From an uncultured Oligoflexia bacterium (lineage in GTDB: Bacteria > Bdellovibrionota > Bacteriovoracia > Bacteriovoracales > Bacteriovoracaceae), in contig CATLVA010000035.1 in assembly GCA_950060715.1 (NCBI GenBank), forward strand, positions 1-9,483: a stretch of 9,483 nucleotides of DNA. The letters are read 5' to 3'. The notes under the pieces are model-generated. The model made no database searches. It saw only the letters and a list, made by a program, of their open reading frames with translations, and was not told where the DNA came from. Below, one piece after another: positions 4,801 to 9,483 of the stretch (its first letter is position 1; each line of letters begins with the position of its first letter). The position numbers were made by a program, and so were the translations under genes.

Positions 4801-6981
4801 ATGGAAACAATTGATGTAAATATCCACGGCATGACATGTGCTTCATGTGTTGGAAGAATAGAAAAAAAATTAAAATCAAATAAGTCAGTATCCAGCGTAA
4901 GCGTAAACTTAGCCACTGAGATGGGTAAGATTGAATTTGATGATACACAAGTCAAAACAAAAGATATAATTGGGCTAATTGAAGAAGCTGGTTATAAAGC
5001 TAGTGCTCAAACTGAGTCACGTGACAACAAAATCAATGACCTAAAAAAAGAAAAGAGAATTTTAATTATTTCCTCTATTCTCACCCTTCCGTTGGTTATA
5101 CCAATGCTTCTGATGCCCTTTGGTATCAACTATAATTTAAATCCTTGGATTCAGATGGCTCTGGCTACCCCCGTTCAATTCATAATTGGGTTTCGTTTTT
5201 ACAAGGCGGCTTGGTCAGCTGTTAAAAACAAAAGTGGAAACATGGAGCTTCTGGTGGCTATTGGTACAAGTGCTGCTTATTTTCTAAGTCTATACATTGT
5301 TTACCAGCACATAGATCACCTGAATCATCACATGCATCTGTATTTTGAAAGTTCAGCGGTGATCATTACCTTGATTCTTTTAGGAAAATACATGGAGTCT
5401 CGCGCAAAAATGCAAACGACTGAAGCCATCAGAGCGCTTCAAGATCTTAAGCCAGAGACTGCGTTAGTGAAAATCAATGGATCTCAAGAAATAAAATCAA
5501 TAGATGAAATCCAAGTTGGGCAAATTGTAATAGTTAAGGCCGGTGAAAGAGTTCCTCTTGATGGAATCATTTCTAGTGGAGAAACAGAGATTGATGAATC
5601 TATGATTACTGGCGAGAGTATTCCAGTTTCCAAAAAAGTTGGTGATAAAGTTGTTGGTGGATCTATTAACGCTGATGGACTGATTGAGGTAGAAGTTAAG
5701 TCAGTCGGCGCTGAGACAGTGCTTTCAAAAATAATTAGACTTGTTGAAGATGCTCAAGCAGAGAAAGCTCCCATACAAAGAATGGTGGATAAAGTGAGTT
5801 ATTACTTTGTACCTATAGTTGTTTTAATAGCTTTAGCTACAGTGGCAGTGACTTTCCTCTTAACTAATGATCTTGAAGCTTCAATACTCAACGCTGTTGC
5901 AGTTTTGGTCATTGCTTGTCCTTGTGCTCTCGGTTTAGCAACCCCAACTTCCATTATGGTTGGCACTGGGCAGGCTGCAAAAAACGGTATACTTATCAAA
6001 AATGCAGAAGCATTAGAGCTTGCCCACTCCATTGATGCAGTTGCGTTTGATAAAACAGGAACCTTGACTGAAGGTAAACCTGTGTTGAGCAAAATTGAGT
6101 ATTACAAGAGTAATCAAGCTCTAGTAGATAAGGTTTTACTAAGCATACAGTCCAATAGCGAACACCCATTGGGTGCAGCACTTGTTAAACACATGAAAGA
6201 TAAGAATACTACACTGGTAAATACTGAAAATACTAAGACAATTAGAGGTAAAGGTATCCAAGCAGAAGTTGAAGGCAATACCTATCTCATTGCAAGTAAA
6301 AAAGCACTCACTTCTGAACCGCAAGAAGAAAGCGTTGAAACCTTCATCACAGAAAGAGAAGATATAGGTGAAACTGTTTCAGTGCTCATTGACGTAAATC
6401 AAAATAAAGTACTTTCGGCATTCAGCTTCATAGATAAAGTTAAGCCTACTGCACAACAAACTGTCGATGAACTAAAAAAACTTGGTGTCAAACCAGTTTT
6501 GATCTCGGGAGACAACAAAGGAAGCGTCGAAAAAGTAGCTGGAGAACTTGGAATCACTGAGTTTTACTATGAAGTGCTTCCAGAAGAAAAATCAGACATT
6601 ATTAAGAAGCTTAAAACGAAGCACAAAATTGTTTCAATGGTCGGAGATGGTGTTAACGATGCTCCAGCTTTGGCTCTTAGTGACGTCGGTTTTGCTATGG
6701 CAACGGGCACTGATGTGGCAATGCATAGTGCTGAGGTCACTCTAATGCGCGGAAACCCTCTGCTCATTCCAGATGCGATTTCTGTTTCAAATGCTACTTA
6801 CAAAAAAATAAAGCAAAATCTTTTTTGGGCTTTTTTCTACAATGTCGTAGGCATACCTTTAGCTGCGGCAGGTCTTCTCAATCCTATGATTGCTGGTGGA
6901 GCTATGGCCCTAAGTTCTGTGAGTGTATTAGCAAACTCACTACTTCTAAAAAGGTGGACTGCTAAGTCAGGAGTTAATTAA
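4801..6981 (+). CDS. copA: Cu(I)-exporting P1B-1-type ATPase CopA
   Basis: A 726-aa inner-membrane ATPase that pumps Cu(I)/Ag(I) out of the cytoplasm. One N-terminal HMA domain has GMTCASC (C13, C16). The actuator motif is TGES (270-273) and the transmembrane metal site is CPC (373-375), followed by ALGLATP. The phosphorylation site is DKTGT (D417), the nucleotide-binding HP motif is SEHPLG (H455-P456), and the hinge is GDGVNDAP (615-622). YN in TM7 (680-681) and MxxSS in TM8 (703-707) are the P1B-1 copper signature. A His-rich periplasmic loop between early TM helices (H170, H173, H176, H177, H179) may receive or release metal. ATG 4801 is preferred over GTG 4792 because AGGAG (4788-4792) lies 8 nt before it. 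First gene of a copper operon; its TAA overlaps the cueR ATG by one base. Confidence 0.97.
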   Translation: METIDVNIHGMTCASCVGRIEKKLKSNKSVSSVSVNLATEMGKIEFDDTQVKTKDIIGLIEEAGYKASAQTESRDNKINDLKKEKRILIISSILTLPLVIPMLLMPFGINYNLNPWIQMALATPVQFIIGFRFYKAAWSAVKNKSGNMELLVAIGTSAAYFLSLYIVYQHIDHLNHHMHLYFESSAVIITLILLGKYMESRAKMQTTEAIRALQDLKPETALVKINGSQEIKSIDEIQVGQIVIVKAGERVPLDGIISSGETEIDESMITGESIPVSKKVGDKVVGGSINADGLIEVEVKSVGAETVLSKIIRLVEDAQAEKAPIQRMVDKVSYYFVPIVVLIALATVAVTFLLTNDLEASILNAVAVLVIACPCALGLATPTSIMVGTGQAAKNGILIKNAEALELAHSIDAVAFDKTGTLTEGKPVLSKIEYYKSNQALVDKVLLSIQSNSEHPLGAALVKHMKDKNTTLVNTENTKTIRGKGIQAEVEGNTYLIASKKALTSEPQEESVETFITEREDIGETVSVLIDVNQNKVLSAFSFIDKVKPTAQQTVDELKKLGVKPVLISGDNKGSVEKVAGELGITEFYYEVLPEEKSDIIKKLKTKHKIVSMVGDGVNDAPALALSDVGFAMATGTDVAMHSAEVTLMRGNPLLIPDAISVSNATYKKIKQNLFWAFFYNVVGIPLAAAGLLNPMIAGGAMALSSVSVLANSLLLKRWTAKSGVN

Positions 6982-7385
6982 TGAATATAGGGGAAGCATC
7001 TAAACTCAGTGGTATATCGGTTAAAATGATTCGCAAATATGAAGACTCAGGAATTATTCCCAAGGCACGTAGGAATGAATCTGGCTACCGTAGCTATTCT
7101 GAAAAAGATGTTCACACGCTTAAATTTGTTAAAACAAGTAGATCTTTAGGTTTTTCAATGAAGGACATTAAAGAGCTTTTAAGTCTCTGGAAAAATACGA
7201 GTAGAACTAGTGCGAATGTGAAAAGGATTGCCGAAAAACACGTTGAAAGCCTTGAGCAAAAAGTGGATGAAATTAACATGATGCTAAAAACTCTGAAACA
7301 CCTAACTAAGAACTGCCACGGTGATAACAGGCCTAACTGTCCTATACTAAGCAATTTGAGTGGTGAACAGGATAAAGGCTTATGA
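6981..7385 (+). CDS. cueR: MerR-family Cu(I) sensor CueR
   Basis: A 134-aa activator. An N-terminal winged HTH (MNIGEASKLSGISVKMIRKYE, then GYRSYSEKDV) is followed by a dimerisation coiled coil (~75-110) and a metal loop. Ligand cysteines C112 and C120 (CHGDNRPNC) and S77 stand at the same residue numbers as in E. coli CueR; Ser rather than Cys at 77 is the known mark of a monovalent-metal (Cu(I)/Ag(I)/Au(I)) sensor. It should remodel the two 19-bp-spacer promoters at 4710-4779 and so activate both copZ and its own operon. The start overlaps the copA stop (TAATG), with CAGGAG upstream; the stop overlaps the next gene as ATGA. Being inside copA's operon gives positive feedback. Confidence 0.95.
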   Translation: MNIGEASKLSGISVKMIRKYEDSGIIPKARRNESGYRSYSEKDVHTLKFVKTSRSLGFSMKDIKELLSLWKNTSRTSANVKRIAEKHVESLEQKVDEINMMLKTLKHLTKNCHGDNRPNCPILSNLSGEQDKGL

Positions 7386-7735
7386 TTTTTGTATTGAAGG
7401 TAGTGTTTGCGTCGGTAGTTATTAGCTCACTTTCATGGCTCTCTGGAAAAAAGCCAGAGTTTGCAGGCTTTTTAACAGCACTTCCACTCACTTCTCTCCT
7501 TGCTCTGGCCTTCTCGCAACTTGAGTGGCAAGACAGCTCAAGGTCAGTGGATTATGCTAAAAGTATCTTTGTGGCTATTCCGCTAAGCTCACTGTTTTTT
7601 GTACCTTTTTTATTTGCTCATAGATTTGGCCTTTCTTTTTGGCAAACCTATGCATCTGGAGTGGTATTTCTTTCAATTGGATTTTTTCTCCATAAATATT
7701 CAATGATTCTATTATCTTATAGTGATGGAGTCTGA
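7382..7735 (+). CDS. DUF3147-like small inner-membrane protein
   Basis: A 117-aa membrane protein with about four hydrophobic segments (roughly 2-20, 27-46, 60-79, 86-105). The segment GKKPEFAGFLTALPLTSLLA and the later IPLSSLFFVPFLF resemble the DUF3147 family, for which I know no established function. The ATG overlaps the cueR stop as ATGA, and the next gene begins one base after its stop, so it is a fixed part of the copper operon and should be induced by copper. No Cys or Met cluster for metal binding is visible. A role in metal transport or membrane protection is inference. Confidence 0.8.
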   Translation: MIFVLKVVFASVVISSLSWLSGKKPEFAGFLTALPLTSLLALAFSQLEWQDSSRSVDYAKSIFVAIPLSSLFFVPFLFAHRFGLSFWQTYASGVVFLSIGFFLHKYSMILLSYSDGV

Positions 7736-7736
7736 C

Positions 7737-8255
7737 ATGGAAAAATTCAACTTAACGTCACAAATGTCCGATTTAATAAGAGTATGCACGTCATCAGGCC
7801 TTTTGACCAAAAACCCAAACAAGTGGTACCCTAAACACATGTCAAAGCCTTTTGCTTCGTTTTTTATTATCATTTCACTTGTGTCTGTTCAGGCTTTTGG
7901 TCTTGTATGTGAAACAAAGTGTAGTCTAAATGAAGCAGGTGTAGAATCAAATATGTCTCAAGATGTTTCGCACTCCGATTGCCATTCAAACAGTGAAGAA
8001 GAATCAAATGATTCAGACTCTGAGGAGTGCAACAAGGTTTGTGCCGTAGATGAGATTTTTACCGACATTAAAACGTTAAATGTAGAAGCCCATTCAAAAC
8101 AAGCTGTGGTTTTCACAGACTTGAATAAATACTTATCTCTGAGTAGCGACCTTAAGGAAACACCAATTAGATCCATTTCTGATCCACCATTTTTCGGGAT
8201 TAAAAAAGCAAAATTTGGAAGACTACTTGTTAAGACATTGATTTTAAAACACTAA
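7737..8255 (+). CDS. Exported Cys/acid-rich protein of the copper operon, function unknown
   Basis: A 172-aa protein of no recognised family. I place the start at ATG 7737, one base after the previous stop, with GGAG (7727-7730) upstream. A better signal peptide would start at Met35 (ATG 7839): SKP, then hydrophobic 39-57, with a possible cleavage after AFG; no good SD is seen there, so the start is uncertain. The mature part has cysteines C58, C62, C82, C98 and C102, an HSDCH motif (79-83) and an acidic Ser/Glu/Asp-rich stretch (84-99), all suited to metal binding. It ends in a basic segment (IKKAKFGRLLVKTLILKH). Last gene of the copper operon; likely a periplasmic or membrane-anchored metal-binding protein, by inference. 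No terminator is visible after it. Confidence 0.72.
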   Translation: MEKFNLTSQMSDLIRVCTSSGLLTKNPNKWYPKHMSKPFASFFIIISLVSVQAFGLVCETKCSLNEAGVESNMSQDVSHSDCHSNSEEESNDSDSEECNKVCAVDEIFTDIKTLNVEAHSKQAVVFTDLNKYLSLSSDLKETPIRSISDPPFFGIKKAKFGRLLVKTLILKH

Positions 8256-8323
8256 TGGATTCAAGTAGTTACTTCCAATTCTTCAGTTTAAAATTTCAGA
8301 ACATTTCTAAGAATTTCTCCCAT

Positions 8324-8352
8324 TGGCTACCTATGGCTACTTCTGTGGCTCC
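8324..8352 (+). repeat. Phased TGGCTAC direct repeats (locus 2)
   Basis: TGGCTAC at 8324-8330 and 8334-8340, and TGGCTCC at 8346-8352, at steps of 10 and 12 bp, again about one helical turn. AGAATTTC (8310-8317) precedes the first copy at exactly the same 6-nt distance as at locus 1 (1570-1577). They lie 163-191 nt upstream of the second tandem-HTH gene. The conservation between two otherwise diverged control regions argues for a real binding array. Confidence 0.58.
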
Positions 8353-8354
8353 CT

Positions 8355-8389
8355 GATTAGCAGGCACTTTTTCCGAATTCAAATTAGCA
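8355..8389 (+). repeat. Two upstream TTAGCA half sites (locus 2)
   Basis: GATTAGCA (8355-8362) and AATTAGCA (8382-8389) repeat the private half site of this locus that recurs in the bipartite sites nearer the gene (8451-8494). Each is followed by a CACTTT-like stretch. They may be extra operator half sites. Confidence 0.4.
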
Positions 8390-8441
8390 CTTTCTAAGTC
8401 GCAATCCATTTAAATCACTAACAATTTTTGTCGGCGTAACA

Positions 8442-8494
8442 CTGGCAGAAGTTGCTAATTTTTAGCCAGTGAAGTGCTGGCACTGATTAGCAAC
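8442..8494. promoter_or_regulatory. Bipartite sites, probable operators of the tandem-HTH regulator (locus 2)
   Basis: Site c, minus strand: CTGGC (8469-8465), 5-nt spacer, ATTAGCAAC (8459-8451). Site d, plus strand: CTGGC (8477-8481), 4-nt spacer, ATTAGCAAC (8486-8494). The two are head to head with 7 nt between, so the whole is an inverted array with outer arms GTTGCTAAT and ATTAGCAAC. A third CTGGC (8442-8446) with AGAA, as at locus 1, abuts the left arm. The array ends 20 nt before the ATG, so it covers or follows the promoter and suits autorepression. Binding by the adjacent HTH protein is inference. Confidence 0.5.
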
Positions 8495-8514
8495 ATTTAA
8501 CAAATGGAGGCTTT

Positions 8515-9156
8515 ATGGAAGCACAGAATTTAAGGAGATCACAAAAGAAAGTGATTACTAATGAGGTAACTGCTCTCAAGAAAATGAGGGAAATGAAAGG
8601 ACTGAGCCGCAAAGACGCGGCCCCTCTCGTTGGCGTAACTTTTAAGCTAATTGAACAACTTGAAAATGGCAGAGTCGAACTAACAAAGCAGAAAATTGCA
8701 CAATACTGTTTAGCTTATGGCTTCACCCAAAATCAGTATCGTGACATTTGTGAAGGAAAAATCGGCAAAGTTCAAAAAGAGATTTGCAAAGTTCGCACTA
8801 AGGTTATTGAACAAAACAATCTTAGAAGAAGTTACAAAAAAATTATCACAAAAGAAGCAAAGGTACTTCAAGTTTTGAGAAGGTTAAAAAACCTAACTCA
8901 ATATGATGCAAGTATTCTTTGTGGCTATAGCAAGACTGCTATTGGTCACATTGAAAATGGACGTATTGAAATACCAAATAGCCGAATAAAGTTTATTGTG
9001 GAGTCCTATGGTTTCACGATGAATGACTTTGAATATCACATGAAATCAGAAAAATTTGTCACTGATATTCAAGACGATTGTATCAAAATTATCAAAGGAC
9101 TTGGTGAAGAAAAACTAAAAGCCGTTTACCCACTATTATCAACTTTTAAGAACTAA
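8515..9156 (+). CDS. Tandem-HTH (XRE-like) transcriptional regulator, module 2
   Basis: A 213-aa paralogue of the protein at 1820-2548 with two HTH domains. HTH1 is at about 17-77 (GVTFKLIEQLENGRVEL) and HTH2 at about 112-176 (CGYSKTAIGHIENGRIEI). Each domain is preceded by the same basic lead, NLRRSQKKVITNE at 5-17 and NLRRSYKKIITKE at 102-114, so the protein is an internal tandem duplication. The tail CIKIIKGLGEEKLKAVYPLL matches that of module 1. HTH2 and its lead are close to module 1; HTH1 is not. It lacks the 45-residue Lys-rich N-terminal tail of module 1. The ATG has a clear SD (GGAGG, 8506-8510). The RHH-like partner starts 21 nt downstream. Probably a dimeric, autoregulating DNA-binding protein; target genes beyond itself are unknown. 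Confidence 0.85.
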   Translation: MEAQNLRRSQKKVITNEVTALKKMREMKGLSRKDAAPLVGVTFKLIEQLENGRVELTKQKIAQYCLAYGFTQNQYRDICEGKIGKVQKEICKVRTKVIEQNNLRRSYKKIITKEAKVLQVLRRLKNLTQYDASILCGYSKTAIGHIENGRIEIPNSRIKFIVESYGFTMNDFEYHMKSEKFVTDIQDDCIKIIKGLGEEKLKAVYPLLSTFKN

Positions 9157-9177
9157 TAAACATTAAGGAGAACACCA

Positions 9178-9483
9178 ATGAAAACAGCTAATGAAAATTC
9201 AAAAACAAAAAATAATGACTACACTTCTATTAGAGTTAAAGGAGATACTAAAAATAATGTTAATAAATTTTTGGATAAAATTAACAAAACTGAAGACTGT
9301 GGAAAAATTACTTTCGATGCTCTTGTCAGCTATTTTTTAGAAAATGTAACTCAAGAGGATATTGAAAATCTTCAAAAAGGGGCCATCACTTGGGCACATG
9401 AAGATAAGAGACTAAAACGCCTTTGGGAAAAAAAGAAAGGCAAAGTCTCAGAAAATAAATGGAAGGAAATGCTCTATATCGGT
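9178..9483 (+). CDS. RHH-like protein, module 2 (partial, cut by window edge)
   Basis: The frame opens at ATG 9178 with AAGGAG upstream and stays open for 102 codons to the window end. Residues 14-60 fit a ribbon-helix-helix plan: strand DYTSIRVKG, helix TKNNVNKFLDKIN, helix ITFDALVSYFLENV. Then follow ITWAHEDKRLKRLWEKKKG and KVSENKWKEML. It aligns over most of the visible length with the gene at 2567-3001 and has the same place directly after a tandem-HTH gene. The C-terminus is missing. Role as for module 1: a DNA-binding partner or accessory protein, function unknown. Confidence 0.75.
   Translation, partial: MKTANENSKTKNNDYTSIRVKGDTKNNVNKFLDKINKTEDCGKITFDALVSYFLENVTQEDIENLQKGAITWAHEDKRLKRLWEKKKGKVSENKWKEMLYIG

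Noticed and set aside
6981..7385. MerR mercury or zinc sensor instead of CueR
   Set aside because: Two ligand Cys at 112 and 120 with Ser at 77, plus copA and copZ neighbours, fit a Cu(I) sensor. There are no mer genes.
8258..8285. AAGTA-GT-TACTT as terminator of the copper operon
   Set aside because: The stem is five AT-rich pairs and no T-run follows.
1..9483. CRISPR array, tRNA or rRNA genes
   Set aside because: No regularly spaced 25-40-bp repeats and no tRNA- or rRNA-like sequence were seen on either strand.

Overview
The window is AT-rich, low-GC bacterial DNA that reads as accessory (mobile) sequence. The gene families (P1B copper ATPase, CueR, DUF3147-type membrane protein, exported Cys-rich protein, RIT-type recombinases) suggest a Gram-negative host, perhaps a low-GC Bdellovibrionota/Bacteriovorax-like or similar proteobacterium. 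That taxonomic guess is weak; no rRNA or core gene is present to test it.

Layout, left to right. (1) 1-1443, minus strand: two overlapping tyrosine-recombinase genes of the kind found in recombinase pairs/trios (RIT-like elements); the second runs off the left edge. (2) 1444-1819: a repeat-dense divergent control region. (3) 1820-3001, plus strand: a two-gene module, a tandem-HTH regulator followed by a small basic ribbon-helix-helix-like protein. (4) 2998-3601: a HigB/HigA-type toxin-antitoxin pair (toxin first). (5) 3598-4062, minus strand: a very acidic small protein with a Cys4 zinc-ribbon-like motif, convergent with the antitoxin. (6) 4063-4481: mostly non-coding, with a minus-strand terminator. 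(7) 4482-8255: a copper-resistance island made of a CopZ-like chaperone (minus strand) and a divergent plus-strand operon copA - cueR - DUF3147-like membrane protein - exported Cys-rich protein. Each of the two divergent promoters has its own CueR-type 19-bp-spacer operator. (8) 8256-8514: a second repeat-dense control region. (9) 8515-9483: a second copy of the tandem-HTH + RHH-like module, diverged, with the second gene cut by the right edge.

How the parts fit. CueR (same Cu(I)-ligand positions as E. coli CueR: C112, C120, S77) should sense cytoplasmic Cu(I)/Ag(I) and activate both divergent promoters. CopZ-like protein would hand copper to CopA, which exports it to the periplasm, where the Cys-rich exported protein may act. 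HigBA would stabilise the element and the recombinases could move it.

The most interesting signal is the pair of regulator modules flanking the cargo. Both upstream regions carry helically phased TGGCTAC repeats, followed by bipartite sites made of a shared half (CTGGC), a 4-5 nt spacer, and a locus-specific half (AGTGGTTCAC at locus 1, ATTAGCAAC at locus 2). The proteins show the matching pattern: the C-terminal HTH is nearly the same in both paralogues and the N-terminal HTH is strongly diverged. This suggests, as inference, a modular DNA-recognition code in which one HTH reads the common half and the other reads the private half.
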